64,000 nt of DNA, from positions 3,094,785 to 3,158,784 of the forward strand of contig NW_004454262.1 of NCBI RefSeq assembly GCF_000283155.1, in the 5' to 3' direction. This document shows positions 10,700-21,765 of this stretch, one piece after another. Position 1 is the first letter of the stretch, and each line of letters begins with the position of its first letter. This DNA comes from Ceratotherium simum simum (taxonomy: Eukaryota; Chordata; Mammalia; Perissodactyla; Rhinocerotidae). Under the pieces are notes generated by a model. That model had not been told where the DNA came from and ran no database searches. It worked only from the letters and a program-made list of their open reading frames with translations. The translations under genes and the position numbers were made by a program.

Positions 10700-11890
10700 T
10701 TTATTAGTACAAACACTGCCGGAAAATCTGGCTGACCCTGTGCTATGTGTGTGCAAGGCAGAATCCAAGCAGCCTATATAAAGCTAAAAGAACTGAACAG
10801 AGTTTTTAGCTGCTGCACAACAGAGAGAAGACAGAGCTTGGAGTTTGAGTTCTGCCTACTTAACTGTCTACTAAAACAAAAATCAATATTCTTGAGAAGA
10901 ACATAACAGAGTTCAGAGTCTCTACAATGTATTATTCACCATGTCCAGGATACAATACAAAATTACCAGAGAAAAGAAGAAACAGGAAAATGTGACCAAT
11001 ACTCAAAGGAAAAGACAACTGAAAGACCAAACCCAGGATGTTTCACATGTCGTAACTAGCAGACAAAGATTTTAAGGCAGTTATTATAACTATACTTAAG
11101 GATGTAAAAGAAAATTTAATTTTAATGAGTGAATATATAGAAAAATCTCAGCAGAGAAACAGAAACTAAACAGAAATAACCAAGTGGAAATTCTAGAACT
11201 AGATTTTAAAATATCTGATACAAAAATAGACTGGATAGGCTTAACTGCAGATTGAAGATAAAAGAAGAAAGAATTATTACCCTTCAAGATAGGTCAATAG
11301 AAATTATCCAGTCTGAAAAAACAGAAGCAAGCCTGGGAAAAAACGAGCAGAGCCCCAGTGACTTGTTGAATAATATCAAGAGATCTAACGTTATATGTAA
11401 TTGGAGTCCCATAAAGAGAGAGAGAGAGAATGAACAAAAATTTTAAAAATCAATGACCAAAGTATTTCCAAATTTGGTTAAATATCCCAGATACTTGGCA
11501 AACCCCAAGCAGGATAAGTATAAAGAGAACAACATCTAGGCACATCATAATCAAACTACTGAAATCCAAAATTAAAGACAACAGCTTTAAGCAGCCAGAG
11601 AAAAACAGCCCATTGTAAACAGGGCAACAATGACACTTAATAATAGCTAACTTCTCACCAGAAGCCAGAAGGCAATAGTATGGCATATATAAAGTGCCGA
11701 AAGAAAAAATATCCTAGAATCTTATGCCTATTTTATATCTAGTTAAAGTATCTAGAATTTTACATCTATCAAAAATACCCTTCAAGAATGAAAGTGAAAT
11801 AAAGTCATTTTAATTAAAATGAAAACTAAGAGAATTTATTGCCAGTAGACCAGCACTACAAAAAGTGCTGAAGAAATATTTAGTACTATG
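10700..11890 (+). repeat. ancient L1 fragment (5' region to ORF1)
   Basis: Blocks such as CATGTCCAGGATACAATAC, AACTAGCAGACAAAGATTTTAAGG, CCAAGTGGAAATTCTAGAAC and ATCCTAGAATCTTATGCC match L1M ORF1-side sequence. It has many stops and is dead. The upstream limit, perhaps as far as 10220, is unclear. Confidence 0.7.
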
Positions 11891-11987
11891 TGCCAAACAG
11901 TACCCTCCATATTGTACGTAGTAGTCTGTGTTTCCCAAGAGGCCAAGCCTGGAACAAAGTTTCAACTGAAGTAGTTTATTTAATAGA

Positions 11988-12380
11988 TGTTATGAGCTCA
12001 ATTGTGTCCCCCACCAAATTTACATACTGAAGTTCTAAACCCCAGCACCTCAGAATGTAACTGTATTTGGAGAAAGGTCTTAAAGAGATGACTAAATTAA
12101 AATGAGGTCTTTAGGGTGGGCCCTATTCCTATATGACTGATATCCTTATAAGAGAGGAAATTTGGACACACAGGAATGTGTGTGCACAGAGAGACCATGT
12201 GAGGACACACTGAGAAGGTGGCCATCTGCAAGCCAAGGAGAGAGGCCTTAGAAGGAACTTAACCTGTTGACACTTTGATCTAAGATTTCTAGTCTCCAGA
12301 ACTGAGAGAAAATAAATTTCTGTTGTTTAAGCCATCCAGACTGTTGTATTTCGTTATGGCAGCTCTAGCAAACTAATACA
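11988..12380 (+). mobile_element. MLT1 (ERVL-MaLR) solo LTR
   Basis: TGTTATGAGCTCAATTGTGTCC, CCTCAGAATGTAACTGTATTTG, GGGTGGGCCCT, AATAAATTTCTGTTGTTTAAG and CAAACTAATACA are diagnostic. The flanks ATAGA and ATAGG are a decayed 5-bp target duplication. Confidence 0.93.
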
Positions 12381-12519
12381 ATAGGTTATCCCAGGAAACA
12401 TGGCAGAGAAGTGGGGAAGGAAGAAAGGGAAAGAAAGGCAGGCAATAAGAGGTGGATTATTAAGTTCTGTGGGAACCAACCAACGTGGGCTCACCAATGT
12501 AAACGCCTGATGGGATATT

Positions 12520-12697
12520 GCTAAAGATCATAGTAATTAAGAGGACAAGGTTTGGAGTCTGGCAGATATGGGTTCAATGTTACTAGCTCTTTATTTACCT
12601 GTAAAATAGGGATAATATTACCACTTAATGAGAATAAAACAACACAGTCCACATAAAACACTTAGCCAGTATTTGGCATATTTTAAGTGCTCAATAA
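12520..12697 (+). repeat. MIR SINE
   Basis: GGACAAGGTTTGGAGTCTGGC, CCTGTAAAATAGGGATAATA, and AGTGCTCAATAAGTATCATTATT at the end. It is split by the retroposed insert at 12712-12941, whose target duplication lies in the MIR tail. Confidence 0.8.
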
Positions 12698-12711
12698 GTA
12701 TCATTATTTTA

Positions 12712-12941
12712 TTTTATTTTATTTTATTTTTTTTTACCAGAAGAAAAGACATACAGATTTTATTGATATTAGTGTTTTTATGTGCACAGGGGCTTCACAG
12801 AAAAGGAGTGAAAAACCCAAAGAGGTGGTTAGACCTGGGGGCTTATATAACATTTTAACAAAGGGTGATAAATTGTGGAAGAGTGACTAAACAAAGGAAA
12901 GGAGAGTTTCTAGGGGGGTAAATTGTGGGAAGGTGACTAGG
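12712..12941 (-). mobile_element. L1-retroposed polyadenylated transcript, LTR-like sequence
   Basis: Perfect 15-bp direct repeats AGTATCATTATTTTA (12697-12711 and 12942-12956) flank it. On the minus strand it has AATAAA at 12764-12759, about 22 nt before an A-rich tail (12735-12712). A TATATAA lies at about 12851-12845 and an imperfect about 50-bp tandem repeat (AAATTGTGG units) at 12863-12940. The body looks like an ERV LTR, but the structure is that of a retroposed mRNA. Confidence 0.75.
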
Positions 12942-13259
12942 AGTATCATTATTTTATCATTTAATTTCATGACAACTCTGTGAGATTAGTGTAAATGATG
13001 ATTACTTCTTTTAAAATATCTCCAGTAATTAAAATGATTAAAATTTAAGTTATGTTGGGAATCTTAACAGTATTATTGTGGTTTATAGTGTTCAGTATAG
13101 TGCCTTAGTAAGTACTTAATATACTAAATACTTAACTATATAGTATACAGTCAATAATAATTCCCTTATATATGATTTTCATGTTGATGGGGCTGGGCTG
13201 TACTGAAATTAGACTCCTTTGTGTTCTGAATTTCCTGCTTCTACAGTCACATAACGTCA
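12942..13259. other. unassigned intergenic sequence
   Basis: AT-rich with no clear feature. Confidence 0.4.
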
Positions 13260-13528
13260 AGTATAATACATACATATTTTATTAGTGACAGATGTCAGGT
13301 GTTTTGTTCCTCTAAGTCCCAAGGTTTGGAAAGGGACTTTTGGTGAGTCATCGTCTTGGTGTCTTGTGGTGATGTGTGACCTTATCGTCTGCCTACTGCC
13401 TCCAAGCATGGCTTCCTGAAATGGGGCTGCAGTTCCCTGAATGCTGACTGGTTGCAGTGGCCTTGTTACTGCTGTAGATGCTGTAGCCGAGTTCCTGGAA
13501 TTGCCCTTGATGGGCCTCATGGGGCCTC
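13260..13528 (-). other. candidate terminal exon of an unannotated transcript
   Basis: On the minus strand a strong pyrimidine-rich acceptor, CTCTCCTGTTTGCCAG, precedes GAGGCC at 13528. An AATAAA lies at 13283-13278, giving a 269-nt unit with an open frame across most of it (for example NSRNSATASTAV). I recognise no protein family. It could be an alternative 3' exon of YAE1, an exon of an independent RNA, or part of an old LTR. Confidence 0.25.
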
Positions 13529-13935
13529 CTGGCAAACAGGAGAGCAGTTTGTAACAGAGATGGCAGGAACTTAAGTAAGTTACCTTTAATTATGGAAAAC
13601 ACAAAGGCTCATAATAGAATTAGTGATCAAAATGGATTACTGTATCCTTTTATTAGCAGTAGTTAAGAGGAATAAAAATTTAAATGCAGAAGTTCTGTTT
13701 TCACATTAAAAAAACTTTCAGATCATATAACTGAGACTGAAAGAGCCAATTTACTTTTTAAAAAATTTATTCTTTAAGAGAATGTTGAAAACACATATTA
13801 ATAGTTTTATTTCTATTAAAAGCATGATTAGCATTTTATTGATTTTAATAAAAGAAGAAAATCAATTTGTGTATTATAACCAGTACTAAGAATTGAGAGA
13901 TTAAAAAAAAAAAAAAGGATTTGATTTACAACATT
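13529..13935. other. unassigned AT-rich sequence
   Basis: Nothing recognised. Confidence 0.4.
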
Positions 13936-14030
13936 CAGTCATTCATTTAACAGATGTTTATTAAGCACCAAGTATTACCAAGCACTAGTCTAGATGCTAT
14001 ACTTACAGCTGGGAATAAAATACACTAAAA
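13936..14030 (-). repeat. L2 LINE 3' end
   Basis: CAGTCATTCATTTAACAGATG, TTAAGCACCAAGTATTACC and CAGCTGGGAATAAAATACAC. Confidence 0.75.
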
Positions 14031-14780
14031 AAAAAAATATACCACCCTCACATTTGAAATATTTAAATAAACAAAATATCCAGAAAAAATTATGATAGAA
14101 TAATGACCAAAAACAACTCCTTACATTCAGCAAATGTCAAAGAAACAGTCAATTAAACCTGAGATGATGAGTCAGGGACAGACAAATTATTTCCAGTTTG
14201 GAAAATGCTTTACCAAAATCAAACCAAAAATAAAAATAGAAACAATCACACATTACAGATAACCAAGAAAACTACCATGAAAATGGCTAAGGCAATCACT
14301 GAACAGAATATCAAAGAATAGCCATTTAAAAACTTTTAAACCCATGCAATTGCTAGCAATAGGATTGCTAACAAGCAATCCTAAATGGATCTATATATCC
14401 ATCAGACCCAGTGAGATAAGATTCCAGGGATAGAATAAACCAAAAGTTAAGATGAGAGACAAATGTAAGAGTCATCTGAATGTTCCCACAAGATCAATGT
14501 CTTGGTGGGTTCTCTTGGACGCTTGAAAGGCCCTTACTGTGTGTTCAGGAATTCTATTTCTTCTGTTCAATCACAGCAATCAAGTTCTGGCAAATTGAGT
14601 AGTATAAGCTAAATTCAAGAGACCTAAACAAGCCAGACTGATTATGTCACTTTATTCGTTAACACCTTTACAGGGGACAAAATCCTCCTAGGCATTCAGG
14701 ACACTCTTCCCCCCTAAAAAAGGGATGAATTTAAGGAAGTCTCATCCAGACTGTGGGAGAGGTAAAAGAATTATCCTGTG
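14031..14780. other. unassigned intergenic sequence
   Basis: AT-rich, with possible decayed LINE sequence around 14090-14340. Nothing firm. Confidence 0.4.
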
Positions 14781-15540
14781 GAATGCTGTTCATTCCATGC
14801 AAGTATGTTAAGCATTTATTACGTGTCTGGCACTGCACTAAATGCTAAAGATCCAGATTTTTTTTTTTTTTTTTTGCTGAGGAAGATTGGCCCTGAGCTA
14901 ACATCTGTGCCCATCTTCCTCTGTTTTGTACGTGGGATGCCACCACAGCATGGCTTACTGAGTGGTGTGTAGGTCCACGCCCGGGATCTGAACCTGCGAA
15001 CTCCAGGCTGCCAAAGTGGAGTGTGCGCACTTAACCACTAGGCCACTGCGCTGGCCTGAGGATCCAGATTTTAACAAAATCTGTTCAATCCCTCAAAGAG
15101 CTAAGAACCTAAGGGGGTAACACTGAGGAATGACTGTAACACATTATGTGGTATGTAGGAGGTACTGGGAAGCACAGAGGAGAAAGTTATTACTTTAGCC
15201 CTGGGAGAACGAGTAATGGCTCCTAGAGCAGATAGCGAAAAAAATTCATTCTAGACACAGCAACAAATACGTCCAAGGACATGGAGTATGTGGGAAGCAG
15301 CATGTGTTACCATCACTGACGTGTGAGGCTCTTTGGTTGTACTGACAGGAGATGACAGTGGAAAGGAAGGCGGGGACAAGTTGTTTCAGTCATGAAGAGA
15401 CATGGAAGAGAATATGATCAAACTCGCGTTTTAGAAAGATCCTTCTGGCAATGTGGTGGAGGACAGAGGAGCTACAGAAAGCAAGGAGGGAAGTTAAGAG
15501 GGTATTCCAACAGCCCAGGCAAAAATTGTAAGGCAGTAGA
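14781..15540 (-). repeat. L2 LINE, 3' end and upstream, interrupted by an ERE
   Basis: It starts CATTCCATGCAAGTATG, with TTACGTGTCTGGCACTGCAC, then the ERE, then AGAGCTAAGAACCTAAGG and farther GAAAGATCCTTCTGGCAATG. The order fits L2 on the minus strand. Confidence 0.7.
14862..15057 (-). mobile_element. ERE2-type SINE with only one tandem module
   Basis: T tract, GAGGAAGATTGGCCCTGAGC, a single AGCTAACATCTGTG module, reversed head CACTGCGCTGGCC. Target duplications AAGATCCAGATTTT and AGGATCCAGATTTT. Confidence 0.93.
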
Positions 15541-16336
15541 ATGGACTTCACAGCTGTCCCTAAGTGTGATTGAGTGCTTGCCTAAGAAATTTGTTTTTTC
15601 TAGGACAGTGTTGGATACACACCAACAAATATATCTGCACTGATTCGTCTTTTTCTCAAATCCATCCAATCAGCAAACAATTAACTGGACATGTTTCTCT
15701 CTTATTAGACATTAGATTTCTGTCTCCCCAGGGAGTTCAGGAGATAACTTAAATCACTGACAAGATGTTAAGAGTGAGTATGCTGCAATAATACTAATAC
15801 TACCTTTCATGTATTGAAGTCTAACAACTGCCTTACTAGATAGAAAGGCCTTTTGTTACACCAGGATTCCTCAAAAGTTTGGGAGTCCTAAGGGATTACT
15901 GCTGTGGAGAGGGGAGAGGGATTTAACTCATGCTGGTTAAACACTATAGAGAAGAAAATAGGGTTTCTTGCACAGCTAAGAACTGGGTTTGAGCTATACA
16001 TTCTTTGTCAAAAAGAATTTGGGGTTCTTTTCTAAGACTCCAGAGGAAATGGGTCCCCAATTATATAAGAAAAATAATTTATCTATAAGTATTTTTACAA
16101 ACATCAACAAATTTGCAACCCAGATACTGCAAAACTGATGTCCCACTAGGAGGAAACATATTAGATCTGGAACACCAGCACTCTTTTGCATGTGTTTAAG
16201 AATGTTCTTCCTAAACAATCAACAAATAGCTTCAATTTTAGATTTCAGATTCTAAAATACATGTGCTCTTGAGGCCACTGAACTAGCTATATAGAAAGCT
16301 ACATGGTAGGAATTTTTATCTACTGCTATCACTTTT
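15541..16336. other. unassigned intergenic sequence
   Basis: No gene or repeat recognised. Confidence 0.4.
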
Positions 16337-16544
16337 TTTTTTTTAATAATTTTATTTATTTATGTTTCCCCCAAAGCCCCAGTAGATAGTTGTATGTCAT
16401 AGTTGCACATCCTTCTAGTTGCTGTATGTGGGATGCGGCCTCAGCATGGCCGGAGAAGTGGTGCGTCGGTGCACGTCTGGGATCCGAACCCGGGTCGCCA
16501 GCAGCGGAGCGCGCACACTTAACCGCTAAGCCACGGGGCCGGCC
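16337..16544 (-). mobile_element. ERE1 SINE
   Basis: TTTATTTATTTATG, CCCCAAAGCCCCAGTAG, CATCCTTCTAGTTGCTG and the reversed head CCACGGGGCCGGCCC. Target duplication CTGCTATCACTTTT on both sides. Confidence 0.96.
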
Positions 16545-16887
16545 CTGCTATCACTTTTCAAAATTCATCAATTTATAAGGTAAATTAGTTTCTATTGCTT
16601 CTAAAATTACCGTTACTTATTTCATAATGAGTCCTTTATTTGAAAATAAAACTAAAAATGTATAATTTTTAAATTTTTAAAGTAAATTCTAAAAACAGAG
16701 TGTGATTTCTTTAAAAATCAGAAGCAGGCAAGAGAATAAACAGGAAGCCTTGTTTAATCTCTTAATAAGACCAAGTAAGTGGATGTAATCAGCGAACAAC
16801 TTCTAACCAAATCACCACATACTTGATATAAGTGGGGAAGCCTTCTCCTTTGAGAGGAGGCTGTTATTACTAGAAAAGAAGCACTGT
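16545..16887. other. unassigned intergenic sequence
   Basis: Nothing recognised. Confidence 0.4.
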
Positions 16888-17101
16888 GGGGCCGGCCCCG
16901 TGGCTTGGCGGTTAAGTGCGCACACTGTGCTGCCGGCGGCCCGGGTTCGGATCCCGGTGCGCACCGACGCACCGCTCCTCTGGCCATGCTGGGGCCGCGT
17001 CCCACATACGGCAACTAGAAGGATGTGCAGCTATGACATACAACTATCTGCTGGGGCTTTGGGGGAAAAATAAATAAATAAAAAATCTTTAAAAAAAAAA
17101 A
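16888..17101 (+). mobile_element. ERE1 SINE, young-looking copy
   Basis: GGGGCCGGCCCCGTGGCTTG through CTTTGGGGG and an A-rich tail. Exact target duplication AGAAAAGAAGCACTGTG (about 16872 and 17102-17118). Confidence 0.97.
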
Positions 17102-17437
17102 AGAAAAGAAGCACTGTGAAAATTCCTGCCACTGCTGTGCAGTATGTGGGGTAGCTATAACTTCTCCTTCTTCCAAGTGTTGCCAAGCTTACAAGCTCCC
17201 TACATTTACTTACAAAGGACTAAGTAATGCTAGCTTTTCAAAACCAAAAACATGTTAATTAAATCTAACCTGGAGCAAAAGAAAGACTGGAGAAATTTTA
17301 ACATATCTAAGAAACAAGTACAGCGGTTTGGAGCTTCTAAAAGTCCTGGAAGTCAGCAAACACTAAGAATAAATTGGAGCCAAGTAGCCAAGGAAATGAA
17401 ATTATGAAACTAAATAGTGATTAAAAAAATAGTGAGG
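17102..17437. other. unassigned intergenic sequence
   Basis: Nothing recognised. Confidence 0.4.
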
Positions 17438-17648
17438 AGCCAGCCCCATGGCCTAGTGGTTAAGCTTGGTTCCCAGGCCCAGACCTACACCACTCGTTGG
17501 TGGCCATGCTGTGGTGGTGACCCACATACAAAATAGAGGAAGACTGGCACAGATGTTAGTTCAGGGTGAATCTTCCTCAAGCAAAAAGAGGAAGATTGGC
17601 AACAGATGTTAGCTTGGGGTGAATCTTCCTCAGTAAAAAAGAAAAAAA
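17438..17648 (+). mobile_element. ERE2/3-type SINE
   Basis: GAGCCAGCCCCATGGCCTAG head, two GATGTTAG...GAATCTTCCTC modules and an A-rich tail. Target duplication AAAAAATAGTGAGGA repeats as AAAAATTAGTGAGGA after the tail. Confidence 0.93.
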
Positions 17649-19199
17649 AAAAATTAGTGAGGAAGATACATACAAAAGTTTTTGTTTTCTGAATTTTATT
17701 CTAAGTTGTTATCTTTAGGGCAGTTGTTTTTAGATACAACACTTTTTCTCATAACTAATAAGTTGTAATGCTCCCTCTACTACCTTGAAATAAAATTTAT
17801 AGATCATGAATTGTGAACTTACCTACACACACAATTTAAAAAATTATGATAGGCCCCTAATTATAACATAAAGGAGAAATAAAAGAAAGAAAATTAACAG
17901 CAAAGGAATCTATATTTTGACACATAAATGCTTGGGCACAATTCCACCAAAGCATAATAGAGGAGTCTGACGCAGGGAAGGGGCAGTCTGACAGGTGAGT
18001 TGCCCTGGTGACTCAATATCAGGAGCGGTTTGTTACCAGTTGGCAATGTTCCAAACACAACATAGTACAACATTCCCTCTATTTAGACAGTAGTTGTATC
18101 CCCAGAAAATTCAGTGTGTATTAAACTGTAACAAACAAAAAAAAAAGTATTTGTTTTTAAAGAAACCATGGTACAAGGATGGTAAAGAAAGGGGTTGTAG
18201 AAAAACATGAAAAATCGAAATCAAGGTCAGGACACCTGATGTCACATCCTGAATTTTCCCCTTTGTAGTGGACATTAGCCCTTTTGGGTGCCCAGCACCT
18301 GAGTCTCCTTCCTTGATTTGGGGATGTCTCCATTGTATGAGGCTTGCTGGGAGACTTGGCTCTTCTTCCCAGTATAAGGTACCAGATATTCCCCTTCCCT
18401 GTCCCTGGCAGGACAATTAATTGGACACTCTTACCTGGGACTTGGAATCTGAAGGGAGTGGACAAAACCCTTGGAGTAGTTATAGTTATTTGTGGCTGCA
18501 GGGTTGTTGCTGAGAGTCAAATGGCAGATGTGAGAGTCCCGGCTGCAGAGGGGGACTGGCAGAGGCTGGGTGACCTGCTGCCCCCCTCCCTTAACTTTCT
18601 GAGCTTGGTTCTCCCTCGGTTCCCCAAGAGCCTGCAAGAAACTATTTTTTTGGCTTCCGTTGACCAGAATAAATTTATTGATCACACCCAAGAATGCTGA
18701 CAGGTCCCACTTTCTCTGGGCCTCAGTTTCCTCACATGCATGATAAATAAAGGCTCCTTCCAGGCTTGACGGCTAGTAGTCAATGAATCTACGAAGGCTG
18801 CTGTTGGGGGAAAGTCCTTTATATGTAGCTTGAGCTTTAGTTCCCACAGGGCTCTCAAGTCTATCATCTCATCTGGTTTGGAGGTTCAGGGGGTACTCTA
18901 AGACAATGTAAGCAAAATGTTTATCCAGTCCCTGGAACATACAAACCCTCAGTAAATGACAGTTATCATTACTGACATAGACTGATACCTAGGATATATT
19001 TTTAAGTGAAAAGATAACGCTGTTTTTTGTGTATTTGGTATGATCTCACTTCAGAAGGAATTTCATTTTGCACATCATGTATCCTCTCTGAATATAGTTA
19101 AGTATTCAATAAATATCTGTTGGAGTAATAAATTCCTATAAAATAAAATTGTGCCACTTGCTAGTATGTACATAGAAAGATTCCGGAAGAATCCGGAGG
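17649..19199. other. unassigned intergenic sequence, about 1.5 kb
   Basis: No confident repeat. At 18111-18700 both strands have medium open frames (86-118 codons) without family features. A minus-strand AATAAA near 18675 and the GC-richer composition suggest an old LTR, but I cannot assign it. Confidence 0.35.
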
Positions 19200-19204
19200 G
19201 GTGG

Positions 19205-19603
19205 TTTATTAGTTTGCTAGGCCTGCCATAACAAGACACCACAGACTGCATGGCTTAAACAACAGAAACCTATTTTCTTGTAGTTCTGGATCAAGATCAA
19301 AATATCAGCAGGTTTGGTTCCTTCTGAGGCCTCTCTTCTGGGCTTGCAGAGGGCTGCCTTCTCACTGCGTCCTTACATGGTCTTTCTTCTGTGCATGCAC
19401 ATGCCTGGTGTCTCTTTGTGTGTTCAAATTTCCTCTTCTTACAAGGATATCAGTCAGATTGGATTAGGGCCCATTGCAACAGCCTCATTTTAACTTAATC
19501 ACCTCTTTAAAAGCTCTGTCTCCAAATATAGTCACATTCTGAGATACTGGGGGGATAAGGTTTCAATATGAATTTTGGGGGGGTCACAACTGAGTCCATA
19601 ACA
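19205..19603 (-). mobile_element. MLT1 (ERVL-MaLR) solo LTR
   Basis: TTAGTTTGCTAGGCCTGCC, GGCTTAAACAACAGAAACC, GGTTTGGTTCCTTCTGAGG, TTGGATTAGGGCCCA, ending in CATAACA. Exact 5-bp target duplication GGTGG (19200-19204 and 19604-19608). Confidence 0.95.
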
Positions 19604-19608
19604 GGTGG

Positions 19609-20170
19609 CATTATGGAAGATTCACTTTTTCTAAATAGTGTTTCTACAATTTTACAAGAAGCCTAATTATTTTATAATTTGGAAAAGCAATGTTACAACA
19701 AAACAAAAAAATACTTTGTGTTCCTATCTAAGATATAGTTATATTCCAGGCTTAGATAATTATAAACAGATTTTTCATTTACATAAATGTCTCCTGGGGC
19801 ATGTGAAAGGTGTGAGGGATGCAGGACAATTCTGTCATGGAAGTTTGACCTGGCATTGCAGGGTGGACACCATCCCCTGCCCACGACTACTGCCAGTTGC
19901 ACCCCTCTTCCGCCACTCTGGCAACCAAAAAAAGCCCCCAGTTTCCAAAAGCACCCCTACTGACCATCACCACTTTAAAGTAGAATTTTACTCTAATATA
20001 TGCAAATGTTTAAAGCATTTGCTTCTTTCCTCTCCACTCCCTCTTTTCTTTTAAAATAATAACAGATGAAGAAGTCATGCTAATTATCTTTATCTTGATA
20101 GCTAGAGTTGTCTAAAGGCAGTTAAATCTTTTGCCACAATTTATCCAAATTGCAGGCATAATGCTCAGGA
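19609..20170. other. unassigned intergenic sequence
   Basis: A 138-codon open frame at 19638-20054 has no family features and starts inside AT-rich sequence. I treat it as chance. Confidence 0.4.
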
Positions 20171-20420
20171 GAAAATGTAACAGCTAATGTGTAGTGAGCA
20201 CTGTCCTAAGTGCTCTACATAGACAAATTCGTTTATTCTTTTCAACAACCCTATGAGGTGGGCCCTACTATTTGACAGATGAAGAAACAGGCACAGGAAG
20301 GTGAAAGTGACTCGAAAGTGGTGGACCTGCACTTCAAAGCAGACAATCTGGCTTCAGACTGTCATGCTCACCACTACAGGATACTAGCTCTCCTGTACCG
20401 AGCGCTTGGGTGCCCGAAAC
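20171..20420 (-). repeat. MIR SINE
   Basis: GTGTAGTGAGCACTGTCCTAAG, CAACAACCCTATGAGGTGGG and CAGATGAAGAAACAGGCACAGG. Confidence 0.9.
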
Positions 20421-21280
20421 TGAGTAAGCACTTTACGTACATACATTACAGCAGGTGTTCCTCACAGAAACAATGAGATTGCTACCATTCCCTCCATTTA
20501 ACCGATCTGGAAACTAAAGGGCTCAAATCTCTTTTGGGAAGTAGACAGCTTATATGTATATAGTTTATTAACATACAAAATAATGGCAAACTTAACCAGT
20601 CATTGCCGCAATCAAATCAATGTGGAGAACCAAAGAAATTTATGAATATATTCTCTTCCAAATCTACTTAAGTTAGTAGTCAGTTACTCCTTATTGAATT
20701 TTCTGAGTTTCTGGGTATCTTATCATCGGATAAGATATATTGTATAGAAGTGATTTATATGTATGATATTGGTTTTCCCCAGGAGTTAATGAAAAATAAC
20801 TCAGTTAGGCTCATAGTAGTCCCAATTTTGTGAACTGATCTTTCTCTTTTAAAACAGAAGCAATATTGTGACAAATCCAATAAAGAGCTTTATTTTTATT
20901 TATTTATTTGTTCATTTTATTTTGTTAAGAGAAGGCAGTCCCAGAGACTTTTAAGAAAACCAGTTTACTCATGCTACTGAGAATGTTATCTGCATTCCTG
21001 GGGCACCACCCAGTTGGTGTAATTGCTGGTATCAGCTAAAGCAAAACCTTACAAAGGCTGTCAGAAAATGCACTAAAGGCAAATAAGAATGGCTTTTTTG
21101 ATATAATTGGAAAAAAATCATAAACAATTAACTTTTTCTGATTGCTTGCTGCATTCACCCTTACCAGATAGTAGTCTGAGGATCTTTTTCTGATCCATTG
21201 TTTTGAATTAAGTGAATTTGCTTTTTTTCCAGATTTTGATTTTCAGGGTAAAGTACACATATTTCCTTTTCTTAAAAACT
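20421..21280. other. unassigned intergenic sequence
   Basis: AT-rich, nothing recognised. Confidence 0.4.
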
Positions 21281-21765
21281 AATACTTTTCCAAATATTTT
21301 TCTTTTCTTATTGTAAAACAGCACAACATAAAAGAAAATTCCAAAAGAGAAAAAATCCCTCTAATCCTACCATATTATTACATTACCATATCTGAGAATA
21401 ATCTTCCAGTTTTTATCACAAAATATGCATTTTCTACATAATTTGTCCACATATATACATAATATTTTACAGTGACTTTTATTTAAAAATATAGCATAAT
21501 TATTTTCCCTGTTTCTATAGTTCTCATAATGATAATCTATAAAGAAAATGTAACATTTCTTTGAGTAGATGTATCATAATTTACTTAGCAATTCTTTTAT
21601 TGTTGGTTATTTAGGTTGTTTTTAATCATTCTCTACTCTAGATAGAATGTGGCAACGAATATCTTTGTGTTGAAAGTTTTTATCACCTGTCTAATTATTT
21701 CCTTAGATCAAATTCTTAGAAGTGGGGTATCTTTGATTTAACACATACTCCCCTATATCAAACCA
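21281..21765 (-). repeat. old L1-type fragment
   Basis: ATCATAATTTACTTAGCAATTC, TATTGTTGGTTATTTAGGTTG and CTTAGAAGTGGGGTATC are antisense to the 3' part of old L1/HAL1-type elements. Confidence 0.55.

Noticed and set aside
18111..18700. Overlapping medium open frames on both strands
   Set aside because: No homology recognised, no splice or promoter context; possibly an old LTR.
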